A stretch of 64,000 nucleotides of DNA from Curtobacterium sp. MCBA15_001 (GTDB taxonomy: Bacteria; Actinomycetota; Actinomycetes; Actinomycetales; Microbacteriaceae), in the NCBI RefSeq assembly GCF_001864835.1, contig NZ_MJGI01000004.1:148437-212436 (forward strand). Reading direction: 5' to 3'. Positions within the stretch are counted from its first letter, which is position 1, and each line of letters starts with the position of its first letter. The notes beneath the pieces are model-generated. The model ran no database searches. It was not told where the DNA came from and saw only the letters and a program-made list of their open reading frames with translations. Below, one piece after another: positions 32,938 through 41,247 of this stretch. A program made the translations under genes and the position numbers.

Positions 32938-33902
32938 ACGCCGGCATCACCAACGCCGCTGCCGCTCGGTTCGCGCTGCGCGTCGTCGCACGCGAGCTCG
33001 TCGCGCACGACGTCGTCGCCCTGGAACTCGCGCCGGTCGACGGCGGACCGTTGCCGGAGTGGGAGCCGGGCGCCCACATCGACGTCGAGGTCGCACCGGG
33101 GGTCGAGCGTCAGTACTCCCTCGTCGGCACCACCCCGCAGGGGCACTGGCGGATCGCGGTCCTGCGCGAGCACCCGGGTCGTGGCGGCTCGGTCGCGGTC
33201 CACGACCGGCTCGTCGTCGACGACCACGTGTGGGTCGGTGGGCCGCGGAACCACTTCGGGTTCGACCCGACGCGGCCCGCCGTGTTCGTGGCGGGCGGGA
33301 TCGGCATCACGCCGCTGATCGCGATGATCGCCGCGGCCGAGCAGGTCGGCACCCCGTGGGAGCTGCACTACGCGGGACGGAGCCGGGCCGGGATGGCGTT
33401 CGCCGACGAGCTGGCGTCGCGGTACGCGGACCACGTCACGGTCGCCGCAGCCGACGAGGAGGCCCGGCTCGACCTGGCGACGCTCCTCGCCGCACCGCGC
33501 GACGCCGTCGTGTACTGCTGCGGGCCGGCGCGGCTGATGGAGGCCGTCCAGGACGCCGCGGCGCACTGGGCGCCCGGCAGCGTCCGGGTCGAGCACTTCG
33601 AGGCCGCCGCCGAGGCGACTGCTCCGGGTGCGGCGTTCCAGGCCGAGCTCGAACTCTCCGGGCTCACGCTCGACGTACCGGCGGACCGGTCCCTGCTCGA
33701 CGTCGCCGAGGACGCGGGCGTGTTCGTCCTGTCGTCCTGTCGCGAGGGCACCTGTGGCACGTGCGAGACGCTCGTGCTGGAGGGCTCGGTCGACCACCGG
33801 GACACCGTCCTGAGCCCGGCGGAGCAGGCCGACGACCGGACGATGATGATCTGCGTCTCGCGGGCCGCGGCCGGGTGCCCGAAGCTGGTCCTCGAGCTGT
33901 AG
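32934..33902 (+). CDS. PDR/VanB-type flavin and 2Fe-2S oxidoreductase
   Basis: A 322-residue reductase of the phthalate dioxygenase reductase family. The order is an FMN-binding barrel (RQYSLVG), an NAD-binding domain (FVAGGIGITPLIAMI, then YCCGPARLMEAV) and a C-terminal plant-type ferredoxin with Cys269, Cys274, Cys277 and Cys307. Such reductases feed electrons to a Rieske oxygenase. No oxygenase gene is present within the window, so the partner is elsewhere or the enzyme serves another acceptor. Start GTG overlaps the XRE-cupin stop. Confidence 0.93.
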   Translation: MNAGITNAAAARFALRVVARELVAHDVVALELAPVDGGPLPEWEPGAHIDVEVAPGVERQYSLVGTTPQGHWRIAVLREHPGRGGSVAVHDRLVVDDHVWVGGPRNHFGFDPTRPAVFVAGGIGITPLIAMIAAAEQVGTPWELHYAGRSRAGMAFADELASRYADHVTVAAADEEARLDLATLLAAPRDAVVYCCGPARLMEAVQDAAAHWAPGSVRVEHFEAAAEATAPGAAFQAELELSGLTLDVPADRSLLDVAEDAGVFVLSSCREGTCGTCETLVLEGSVDHRDTVLSPAEQADDRTMMICVSRAAAGCPKLVLEL

Positions 33903-33942
33903 CACCGGGCGCCCCGGCCGGAGCACCGGGCGCCCCGGCCGG
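33901..33942 (+). repeat. 21-bp tandem duplication with hairpin potential
   Basis: A 21-base unit beginning AGCACCGGGCGCCCCGGCC is repeated twice exactly, starting inside the reductase stop codon. Each unit holds CCGGGCGCCCCGG, which can fold on itself or pair between units. It separates convergent genes and may act as a bidirectional terminator. Confidence 0.7.
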
Positions 33943-33966
33943 GTCGCCGGGCCGCCTGCCGGGTCG

Positions 33967-35364
33967 CTACGGCCGTTCGGTGTCGTCCAACGGCGCCCCC
34001 GTGAGCGCCGACAGCCGCTCGAGCCCGGCTTCGCGGACCAGCTGCCGTGCGAGCGGCCGCGACCGTGCGACCACCTCGGCGACGTCGACCTTCGTGACCT
34101 CGAACTGCTCCACGCTCAGGTCGCCGTCCACCCAGACGTCGCGGACCTCGCGGCTGCCCGCGACGAAGACGACGGCCTGGTAGGGGTCGTGCACGTTCGC
34201 GAGCGTCGGCCCGTCGCCGTCGAACACGACGACGTCGGCCCGCTTGCCCGGCTCGAGCGACCCGATCTCGTCCTCCATCCGCAGGGCTCGCGCGCCGCCG
34301 ATCGTCCCCATCTCGAAGGCCTCGCGGGCGCTCATCGCCGTGGCCTGCAGGTCGCGGACCCTGGCCAGCAGCGCGGCGGTCTTCATGGCCTGCAGGAAGT
34401 CCTGCGAGTCGTTCGACGCGGGACCGTCGACGCCGATGCCGACCGGGATCCCGAGTGCCCGCATCTCGGCGACGGGCGCGATGCCGCTGGCCAGGATGCC
34501 GTTCGCGACGGGGTTGTGCGCGACGCCGACGCCGTTCGCCGCGTAGCGCTCGCGGTCGTCACGGTCGACCCACACGCTGTGCGCGGCGATGACCGGCACC
34601 GCGAACATGCCCGTCGCCTCGGCGTGTCCCACCACGGTCTTCCCGGTGCGCTGGCGAGCGGCGGTGACCTCTTCGCGGACCTCCTGGATGTGGACGTGGA
34701 TCCCGTGGCCACCGTCCACCGCGTAGCCGATGTGCTCCTCCCACGCGGCGTCCGTGTACCGACCGATCGAGGACATCCCGACACGGAAGGTGCTGTACCG
34801 GCTGGCGTCGGCCGCCTCGCGCAGGGCGTGGAACTCCTCGAGGATCGGCGCCGGACCGAAGCCGCGGTCCACGTCCCCCGACCCGAACGACACGATGCCG
34901 CGCAGACCCAGCTCGTCGAGCGCCTGGACCACACCCGGGGTGGCGGGCTCGCCGGGGATCGGGTCCGAGCAGAACATGTCGTTCGCCGTGGTGACACCGC
35001 TGCGGAGCATCTGGATGCCCTGCAGCAGGGTCCCCGCGTACGCCTTGTCGCGCGTCATCACCGGGTTGACGTGCGAGATGAGCTCCTGCAGCCACTCCCA
35101 GAGCGTGTACTGCGAGCCGATGCCCGTGATGAGCCCCTCGCTGAAGTGGCCGTGCGTGTTCACGAACCCCGGCGTCACGATGTCCTCGGCGCCGCCCCGG
35201 ACGACCGCGTCGGGGTGCTCGGCGGCCAGGTCGGCGAAGGTGCCCACCGCGACGATGCGGGCTCCGTCGAGCAGGACGGCCCCGTCGCGGATCGCGGCCG
35301 GGGTCGGCGAGGTGGCGGGAGCGGCGGTCAGGACCCAACCGCCGCGGATCAGGGTCTGGGTCAT
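33967..35364 (-). CDS. Amidohydrolase (ATZ/TRZ deaminase family)
   Basis: A 465-residue member of the chlorohydrolase/guanine deaminase branch. Metal and active-site motifs are NTHGHFSEGL (about residues 69-78), HIQEVREEV, the His of VIAAHSVWVDRDD, and the Asp of GIGVDGPASND. The N- and C-terminal strands (IVTPGFVNTHGH; GKRADVVVFD) are standard. A substrate such as a purine, triazine or cyclic urea is likely; none can be fixed. Its promoter region contains GTGAC/GTAAC and GAAAC motifs. The start codon is 6 nt after a TAGGGT -10. Confidence 0.86.
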   Translation of the reverse strand: MTQTLIRGGWVLTAAPATSPTPAAIRDGAVLLDGARIVAVGTFADLAAEHPDAVVRGGAEDIVTPGFVNTHGHFSEGLITGIGSQYTLWEWLQELISHVNPVMTRDKAYAGTLLQGIQMLRSGVTTANDMFCSDPIPGEPATPGVVQALDELGLRGIVSFGSGDVDRGFGPAPILEEFHALREAADASRYSTFRVGMSSIGRYTDAAWEEHIGYAVDGGHGIHVHIQEVREEVTAARQRTGKTVVGHAEATGMFAVPVIAAHSVWVDRDDRERYAANGVGVAHNPVANGILASGIAPVAEMRALGIPVGIGVDGPASNDSQDFLQAMKTAALLARVRDLQATAMSAREAFEMGTIGGARALRMEDEIGSLEPGKRADVVVFDGDGPTLANVHDPYQAVVFVAGSREVRDVWVDGDLSVEQFEVTKVDVAEVVARSRPLARQLVREAGLERLSALTGAPLDDTERP

Positions 35365-35370
35365 GCGGCG

Positions 35371-35376
35371 ACCCTA
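35371..35376 (-). promoter_or_regulatory. -10 element TAGGGT (minus strand), leaderless
   Basis: TAGGGT ends 6 nt before the ATG of the amidohydrolase at 35364, with no ribosome binding site between. Confidence 0.5.
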
Positions 35377-35418
35377 GGAGGGCCGTGTCACGCGGGTGTT
35401 ACCGGCAGATGTCACCGC

Positions 35419-35434
35419 GACACGTGCCCGAAAC
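35419..35434 (+). promoter_or_regulatory. GACAC-N6-GAAAC motif (GlnR-like)
   Basis: GACAC and GAAAC are separated by GTGCCC. The same 16-bp arrangement with nearly identical flanks (CCCGAAACGGGAC) occurs at 42284-42299 before another purine-type deaminase gene. It lies 55 nt upstream of the amidohydrolase start. Confidence 0.5.
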
Positions 35435-35501
35435 GGGACCCTGCGTCGTGGCGTCGAGCTCGTCGTCTCCGGGAACTGTCCTCTTTCAGCAAGAGACTTT
35501 T

Positions 35502-35520
35502 GCGTCAACACGTTTGACGC
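35502..35520. promoter_or_regulatory. Inverted repeat GCGTCAA-N5-TTGACGC
   Basis: Perfect 7-bp arms with a 5-nt centre, the first of three palindromes stacked upstream of the LacI-type gene. Confidence 0.55.
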
Positions 35521-35533
35521 TCCTAGCGTCACA

Positions 35534-35545
35534 TCAATCGATTGA
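35534..35545. promoter_or_regulatory. LacI-type operator TCAATCGATTGA
   Basis: A perfect 12-bp palindrome with the central CG typical of LacI/GalR operators, 37 nt before the LacI gene start. Likely site of autoregulation. Confidence 0.6.
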
Positions 35546-35549
35546 CGGA

Positions 35550-35571
35550 CCACGTCGATCGTTCGACGTGG
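35550..35571 (+). promoter_or_regulatory. 9-bp hairpin abutting the lacI-type ribosome binding site
   Basis: Arms CCACGTCGA and TCGACGTGG flank a 4-nt loop. The stem ends on the first bases of the GGAGGAG ribosome binding site (35570-35576), so it could be either a third operator or an RNA hairpin limiting access to that site. Confidence 0.5.
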
Positions 35572-35581
35572 AGGAGCGACC

Positions 35582-36625
35582 GTGCTGACGATGAAGGACA
35601 TCGCCGCCCAGCTGGGCGTGTCCGTGTCCTCCGTGTCGCTCGTCCTCAACGACCGCGATGCGGGTCGTGTGAACCGCGACACCGCCGGTCGTATCCGCGA
35701 ACTCGCGAGCACGTTCGGGTACGTGCCGAACCAGCTCGCCCGCTCCTTGAAGTCGCAGCAGACGCGGACCATCGGCCTCGTCTCGGACCGTGTCGCGACC
35801 GTGCCCTTCTCGAGCGCGATGCTCGCGGGTGCACAGGAGGCAGCGTGGCGACACGGGTACGTGCTCATGCTCGTCGACACCGGGGGGAACGACGACCTGC
35901 AGACGCCCGCCGTGCAGACCCTGCTGCAGCGCAACGTCGATGGACTGATCGTCGCCACGACGTACCACCGCACGGTGGAACGTCCGCAGGTGCCGATGAC
36001 GACGCCGGTGGTCCTGCTCGACGGCCGACCGGACGGGGACGACCAGAGCGCGGACTTCGTCGTACCGGACGAGGAGCGTGGCGCGTTCGACGCCGTGACG
36101 CACCTCATCGAGGCCGGACACCGCCGGATCGGTTTCTGCACCGTGAGTGCGTACCCGATCGCCGACGCGCTCCGCACGAAGGGGTACCTGCGGGCTCTGG
36201 AAGCGGCCAGGATCACGCCCGATCCCGACCTGCTCGTGACGGCGACCGACGCGGCGACCGCCGACGGGGTCGCCCCGGCTCGGGCGTTGCTCGACCGGCC
36301 GATGGGATCACGCCCGACCGCGGTCTTCTGCTTCGGCGACCAGATCGCGATGGGCTTCTACCAGGTCGCCCGTTCCCTCGGGCTCGCGATCCCCGCCGAC
36401 CTGTCCATCGTCGGCTTCGACAACCAGGAGTTCGTCGCCGAGGCACTCCATCCGGGGCTCACCACCATGCAGCTCCCGCACCGTGCGATGGGCGAGTGGG
36501 CGGTCGAGCGCATCCTCGCGCAGATCGCCCCGTCCGCCGGGAGCCGACCAGACCTGGTCGGCTTCCGTATGCACTGCCCGATCGTCATCAGGAGCTCGGT
36601 CGCACCACCGCGCGATCCGCCCTGA
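35582..36625 (+). CDS. LacI family transcriptional regulator
   Basis: A 347-residue LacI/GalR repressor. The headpiece reads TMKDIAAQLGVSVSSVSLVL with GYVPNQLARSLKSQ as the hinge. The periplasmic-binding-like core has TRTIGLVSDRVA, GFDNQEFVAEALHPGLTTM and other family features. GTG at 35582 lies 5 nt after GGAGGAG; the ATG at 35591 is an alternative that loses three residues. It heads the ABC importer, GH172 and fructokinase cluster and presumably responds to its sugar. Confidence 0.94.
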   Translation: MLTMKDIAAQLGVSVSSVSLVLNDRDAGRVNRDTAGRIRELASTFGYVPNQLARSLKSQQTRTIGLVSDRVATVPFSSAMLAGAQEAAWRHGYVLMLVDTGGNDDLQTPAVQTLLQRNVDGLIVATTYHRTVERPQVPMTTPVVLLDGRPDGDDQSADFVVPDEERGAFDAVTHLIEAGHRRIGFCTVSAYPIADALRTKGYLRALEAARITPDPDLLVTATDAATADGVAPARALLDRPMGSRPTAVFCFGDQIAMGFYQVARSLGLAIPADLSIVGFDNQEFVAEALHPGLTTMQLPHRAMGEWAVERILAQIAPSAGSRPDLVGFRMHCPIVIRSSVAPPRDPP

Positions 36626-36736
36626 TCCGCTCAGTCCCGCCACACCCCACCCGAACGCGACGCGCCCCGGCACGTCGCGGTGGTCGAGTGCGCTCTGACG
36701 CGCGCCCGCCACCGAACCAGCAAAGGAGCTGTTCCA

Positions 36737-38056
36737 ATGATCTGTCCCACCCGCCGGCAGTCCCTCCGGGCCGTCGCCATCACCACGATCGTGCTCGCCG
36801 CCGCAGCGCTCACCGGCTGCAGTGCCGCCGGATCGGCCGACGGCAAGACCTTCACGATCCTGCAGTACGAGGACAAGACGACCGCGCAGGGCCAGGGCTG
36901 GCAGCTCGCGCTCGACATCTTCAAGAAGAAGCACCCCGACGTCACCGTGAAGTTCCAGACCACGAGCTTCGACGGGTTCCGGAAGAACGCCAAGCTCGTG
37001 CTCGGCGGCAACAAGGTGCCGGACGTCGTGGAGTTCAACAAGGGCAACGCCGACGGCGGGCAGCTCGCCAGTCAGGGCCTGCTGGAGAACCTCGACGATG
37101 CCGTCGCGAAGAACGGCTGGGACGACAAGATCACCGGTTCGATGCAGTCGTTCGCGAAGTACGACTCGCAGGGGAAGGCGGGCAGCGGCGACTGGTACGG
37201 CATCCCGAACGTCGGCGAGTACGTCACCTTCTACTACAACAAAGACGAGTTCCAGCGAGCCGGGATCACGTCAGAGCCGAAGACGATGACGGAGTTCACC
37301 GACGCCCTGGCCAAGCTCAAGGCCGCCGGGATCACGCCCATCTCGTCCTCGTCCGCCGTGAACCAGGGCTTCAACCAGATGTGGATCTGGTACTCGCTCG
37401 TCTCGGCCGCGGCCGACCGCGAGCAGATCGACGACTTCATGTTCCTCAAGGGCAAGGTCGACTTCTCGAAGGACCCGTGGAAGACCGGGACCGAGAGGTT
37501 CCAGGACTGGATCGACAAGGGGTACGTCGGCACGGACCTCGGCGGACTGAACTACGAGCAGGCCAACGTCAACTTCCTGAGCGGCAAGACCGGCATGCTC
37601 ATCTGGAACAACGGCGTGTTCGCTCGGGTGAAGGACCAGTCCTCGTTCCCGTGGGGCTCGTTCACGCTCCCCGGCGCGAGCACGACGATGGGCTCGTCCG
37701 GTCACCTCTGGGGTGTCCCGGCGAAGGCGGGGAACAAGGAGCTCGCCTACGACTGGATCAACACGACGCTCAGCGCGAAGGTCCAGGACAAGATCGGTTC
37801 GCTCGGCGGCCTGCCGCTCGCGGGTGACTCGTCGACCATCACCGACCCGGTGACTCGGGCGTACACGGAGCGCTTCGACGAGGTCGTGAAGGACGACACC
37901 CTCTCGTTCTACCCGGACTACCCAGTGCCCGGCTTCCTCGACTTCATCCAGAACAACATGTCCGCGATGTCGAACGGCAACGAGACCGCCGACCAGTACC
38001 TCGGCAAACTCCAGTCCTTCTACGACGACGGCAAGAAGACCGTCGACCAGGGCTGA
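36737..38056 (+). CDS. Sugar ABC transporter substrate-binding lipoprotein
   Basis: A 439-residue family 1 extracellular binding protein. The signal peptide ends with LTGC (Cys28). The mature protein has FTILQYEDKT at the first strand, VPDVVEFNKGNADGG, and a MalE-like C-terminal half with AGNKELAYDWINTTLS. AAAGGAG precedes the ATG. It is followed by a strong hairpin and two permease genes; the ATPase is absent, so a shared MsiK/MsmK-type ATPase encoded elsewhere is expected. Confidence 0.93.
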   Translation: MICPTRRQSLRAVAITTIVLAAAALTGCSAAGSADGKTFTILQYEDKTTAQGQGWQLALDIFKKKHPDVTVKFQTTSFDGFRKNAKLVLGGNKVPDVVEFNKGNADGGQLASQGLLENLDDAVAKNGWDDKITGSMQSFAKYDSQGKAGSGDWYGIPNVGEYVTFYYNKDEFQRAGITSEPKTMTEFTDALAKLKAAGITPISSSSAVNQGFNQMWIWYSLVSAAADREQIDDFMFLKGKVDFSKDPWKTGTERFQDWIDKGYVGTDLGGLNYEQANVNFLSGKTGMLIWNNGVFARVKDQSSFPWGSFTLPGASTTMGSSGHLWGVPAKAGNKELAYDWINTTLSAKVQDKIGSLGGLPLAGDSSTITDPVTRAYTERFDEVVKDDTLSFYPDYPVPGFLDFIQNNMSAMSNGNETADQYLGKLQSFYDDGKKTVDQG

Positions 38057-38063
38057 GCCCTCC

Positions 38064-38094
38064 GGCGGGACGGGTGCACGACGCCCGTCCCGCC
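38064..38094 (+). terminator. Intercistronic hairpin after the sugar-binding protein gene
   Basis: Perfect arms GGCGGGACGGG and CCCGTCCCGCC flank a 9-nt loop, 7 nt after the stop. Such hairpins commonly stabilise the binding-protein message or attenuate the permease genes. Confidence 0.6.
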
Positions 38095-38126
38095 CACCCG
38101 ATTCCGCTCGTCCTCCAGGAGACGCG

Positions 38127-39089
38127 ATGACCACCACCCCGCAAGCCGCTCGACGCGCGCCGGCAGCCGCTCGAACCAGACGCCCCGGACCCCGTACCCA
38201 CCGCCAGCACTCGTACTGGTGGTACCTCGTCCCGATGATCGTCGGGACCCTCGCCATCGTGCTCGTCCCGTTCGGGATGAACATCTGGTACAGCCTGTTC
38301 CAGTGGAAGGGCGGCCTTGCCCCGATGCGCTGGTACGGCTTCGGCAACTACGTCGATCTCCTCGCCGACGCGCAGTTCTGGCTGGCGTTCAAGAACTCGG
38401 TCTTCATGATCGTCGGCATCGTCGTGGTACCGACGCTCATCGGGCTGGTCCTCGCCGCGATGCTCTTCGACCACCTCGGTCGCGAGTTCGGTCCGAAGGT
38501 GGCAGCCACCCTCCGCGCCCTGTACTACCTGCCGCAGATCCTGCCGATCGCCGTCGCCGGCTTCGTCTGGAGCTGGGTCCTCGCGACGCAGGACGGGCTG
38601 CTCAACAGCGTCCTCGCTGCGGTCGGCGACACCAGCCCACCGGACTGGCTCGGCAACCCGGACATCGCGATCTACGCCGTGATGCTCGTGCTCATCTGGT
38701 TGCAGATCGGGTACCCGGTCGTCGTGTTCATGGCCGCGCTGCAACGGGTCGACCCGGAGCTGTACGAGGCCGCATCGCTGGACGGCGCCGGATGGTGGCG
38801 ACGGTTCTCGGCGATCACCCTGCCGCAGATCAGACCGGAGGTGTTCGTCGTCGTGATCACCGCAACCGTCGGGGCGCTCAAGGTGTTCGCGCCGATCCTC
38901 ATCCTCACGGGTGGCGGCCCCGAGGGGTCCACCGTCGTGCCGTCGTACTACTCGTACCGGAACTTCTTCGAGCTGTCGAAGGTCGGGTACGGATCCGCCA
39001 TCGCCACGGTGATGTCGGTCGTCATCTTCGTGATCGCCGGGGTCCTCATGTGGCTGCAGCGTCGCGACGCCGAAGGGAAGGACGCCTGA
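38127..39089 (+). CDS. Sugar ABC transporter permease (MalF type)
   Basis: A 320-residue permease with a basic N-terminus, six membrane segments starting with YWWYLVPMIVGTLAIVL, and the EAA loop EAASLDGAGWWRRFSAITLP. This is the CUT1 family pattern. It ends in TGATG, overlapping the next permease by one base. GGAG is upstream of the ATG. Confidence 0.94.
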   Translation: MTTTPQAARRAPAAARTRRPGPRTHRQHSYWWYLVPMIVGTLAIVLVPFGMNIWYSLFQWKGGLAPMRWYGFGNYVDLLADAQFWLAFKNSVFMIVGIVVVPTLIGLVLAAMLFDHLGREFGPKVAATLRALYYLPQILPIAVAGFVWSWVLATQDGLLNSVLAAVGDTSPPDWLGNPDIAIYAVMLVLIWLQIGYPVVVFMAALQRVDPELYEAASLDGAGWWRRFSAITLPQIRPEVFVVVITATVGALKVFAPILILTGGGPEGSTVVPSYYSYRNFFELSKVGYGSAIATVMSVVIFVIAGVLMWLQRRDAEGKDA

Positions 39090-39994
39090 TGAGCGCCGTC
39101 GTCTCCGAGACCACCGACCGATCGGCGGCACCGCACAGTGCGGCACCGCACCGCGTGGGACCCCAACGGAAGCGGCGCGGCGCCACCCGGTGGATCGTGC
39201 TGGCGATCGCCGTCGCCTTCGCGCTGCTCATGCTCGCGCCGCTGCTGCTGCTCGTGCTCAACGCGTTCAAGACCGGAGCGGACTACTCGGCGCACGGACC
39301 CCTCGCGTTGCCGCAGCACGTCAGCATCGAGGCGTTCCAGCAGTACCTGGCGCTCGTGGACTACCCGCGGGCCCTCGTGAACTCGATCGTCATCTCGGGC
39401 CTCGTCGCCCTCCTCGGGACCGCGCTCGCCCTCGTGACCTCGTACGCGATCGGCATCGGCCGGATCCGCGGACGCTCCTGGCTGCTGGCGGTGTTCCTGC
39501 TCGCCACGATGCTCCCGCAGGAGTCGCTCATCTACCCGCTCTTCTACGGGGCGCAGGCCACGGGCCTGTTCAACACGATCTGGAGCGTCGTCATCGTGTT
39601 CACGGTGCTGCAGGCGGCCTTCGGCACCTACCTGCTGTCGAGCGTGATGAGCACCATCCCGCAGTCGCTGCTCGAGGCGGCGGCGCTCGACGGCGCCGGA
39701 CGGTTCCGGATCCTCTGGTCCGTCGTCTTCCCGGTGCTCCGGCCGACCCTGTCCGTCCTCGTCGTGTTCTTCTTCGTCTGGACCTGGAACGAGTTCTACA
39801 TCCCGCTCGTCCTGCTCAGCGACCAGTCCGCGCAGACGATCCCGATCGCTCTGGCGACGTTGCAGGGCCAGAACAGCATCAACCTCACGGCGCTGAACGC
39901 CGGTTCCTTGCTGTCCCTGCTCCCGACGCTGGTCTTCTTCCTCGTCTTCCAACGCACCCTCAGCCGCGGCGTGACCGTCGGCTCGGTCAAGTGA
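39089..39994 (+). CDS. Sugar ABC transporter permease (MalG type)
   Basis: A 301-residue CUT1 permease. After a basic N-terminal tail come six membrane segments. The EAA loop is EAAALDGAGRFRILWSVVFP, and SLLSLLPTLVFFLVFQ leads to the usual C-terminal ending with GVTVGSVK. The ATG overlaps the MalF-type stop, indicating equal production of both permeases. A longer open frame upstream runs through the first permease and is not coding. Confidence 0.94.
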   Translation: MSAVVSETTDRSAAPHSAAPHRVGPQRKRRGATRWIVLAIAVAFALLMLAPLLLLVLNAFKTGADYSAHGPLALPQHVSIEAFQQYLALVDYPRALVNSIVISGLVALLGTALALVTSYAIGIGRIRGRSWLLAVFLLATMLPQESLIYPLFYGAQATGLFNTIWSVVIVFTVLQAAFGTYLLSSVMSTIPQSLLEAAALDGAGRFRILWSVVFPVLRPTLSVLVVFFFVWTWNEFYIPLVLLSDQSAQTIPIALATLQGQNSINLTALNAGSLLSLLPTLVFFLVFQRTLSRGVTVGSVK

Positions 39995-40053
39995 CCGACG
40001 CCGACTCGCGTACGTCCACACCACCGACCACCGCACCGAACTCCGGAGGCACC

Positions 40054-41151
40054 ATGCTCCCCGCCCTGACCGAACTCGCCCCGCCCGCCGGCGTGCGATC
40101 CAGGACCGTGAACGCCGAGAACCCCTCCGGGGCGTTCGGCGTGGCGGCGTCCGCGTCCTCCGCCCTCGGGCCGGGGCGGAAGGGCAGCGCCTGGGGGCAG
40201 CTCCCCGCCGGCGGCACCCTGGACCTGCTCGACATCGACGGACCCGGGGTCATCCGGCACGTCTGGATCACCGTGACGGACCGGACCGAGGCCGGCCCGT
40301 TCGTCCTCCGTGACCTCGTGCTCCGCGCCTTCTGGGACGACGAGGACGAGCCCTCGATCGAGGTGCCGCTCGGGGACTTCTTCTGCAACGGCTTCGCGAC
40401 CCGGGCGCTCGTCACGTCCGAACCGATCACGGTCGCGCCGACCGGCGGCATGAACAGCTACTTCCCGATGCCGTTCCGGAAGCACGCCCGGCTCACCCTG
40501 ACGAGCGAGCACGGCGCCGACCTCGAGCACGTCTTCTTCCAGGTCGACCTGACGACCGGTGACGACGTCGCCGAGGACACGCCTTACTTCCACGCGCAGT
40601 GGCGACGCTCGAACGCCGCCACCGCGCTCGGCGAGGACCACGTGATCCTCGATGGCGTGCGCGGCCGTGGGCGGTACGTGGGGACCTACGTCGCGCTCGC
40701 CTCCCTGAGCCGGTTCTGGTGGGGCGAGGGAGAGGTCAAGTTCTTCATCGACGGGGACGACGACCTGCCGTCCCTGTGCACCACCGGGCTCGAGGACTAC
40801 GCGGGCGGCGCGTGGGCCTTCCAGGACGAGCTCCGGGCATCGCCGGAGCCGATCCCGTTGACCTTCAGCGCACCGTACTTCGGGTACCCGTTCTGCAGCA
40901 GCCGCGACACCACGGGCGCGTCCGAGTTCATCCATGCGGTCGCACCGATGCACGCCCTCTACCGGTGGCACCTGCCCGACCCGATCTGGTTCGAGCAGGA
41001 CCTCCGCGTGACCGTGCAGCAGATCGGCACGTGGGACCACGGCCTGTTCGAACGGTCGGACGACGTCAGCACCGTGGCGTACTGGTACCAGACGGAGCCG
41101 CACGTGTCCTTCCCGACCCTGCCCGACGCAGCTGCGCGTGTCCCGAGGTGA
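40054..41151 (+). CDS. GH172 (DUF2961) family glycoside hydrolase
   Basis: A 365-residue DUF2961 protein. This family is now glycoside hydrolase family 172, with known activities on alpha-D-fructofuranosides (difructose dianhydride I) and D-arabinofuranosides. The jelly-roll core includes LDIDGPGVIRHVWITVTD, EVPLGDFFCNGFATRAL, GMNSYFPMPFRKHARL and the conserved LEDYAGGAW, whose Glu247 is the likely catalytic residue. No signal peptide is seen, so it is probably cytoplasmic and acts on imported substrate. ATG with GGAGG was chosen; GTG at 39991 is an alternative. Confidence 0.9.
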   Translation: MLPALTELAPPAGVRSRTVNAENPSGAFGVAASASSALGPGRKGSAWGQLPAGGTLDLLDIDGPGVIRHVWITVTDRTEAGPFVLRDLVLRAFWDDEDEPSIEVPLGDFFCNGFATRALVTSEPITVAPTGGMNSYFPMPFRKHARLTLTSEHGADLEHVFFQVDLTTGDDVAEDTPYFHAQWRRSNAATALGEDHVILDGVRGRGRYVGTYVALASLSRFWWGEGEVKFFIDGDDDLPSLCTTGLEDYAGGAWAFQDELRASPEPIPLTFSAPYFGYPFCSSRDTTGASEFIHAVAPMHALYRWHLPDPIWFEQDLRVTVQQIGTWDHGLFERSDDVSTVAYWYQTEPHVSFPTLPDAAARVPR

Positions 41152-41160
41152 CCGACCGGC

Positions 41161-41202
41161 GGCCTGGAGGCGCGGGATCAGACCGCACCGCGCCTCCAGG
41201 CC
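41161..41202 (+). terminator. GGCCTGGAGGCGCGG hairpin after the GH172 gene
   Basis: Perfect 15-bp arms GGCCTGGAGGCGCGG and CCGCGCCTCCAGGCC flank a 12-nt loop, 9 nt after the stop. It belongs to the same stem family as 19773-19822 and 27783-27825. The downstream fructokinase gene starts 45 nt later, so either partial read-through or a separate promoter is needed. Confidence 0.75.
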
Positions 41203-41247
41203 GTCGTGTCGTCACTGCTGTCGAGGAATCCCGGAGCGGTGAGCAGC

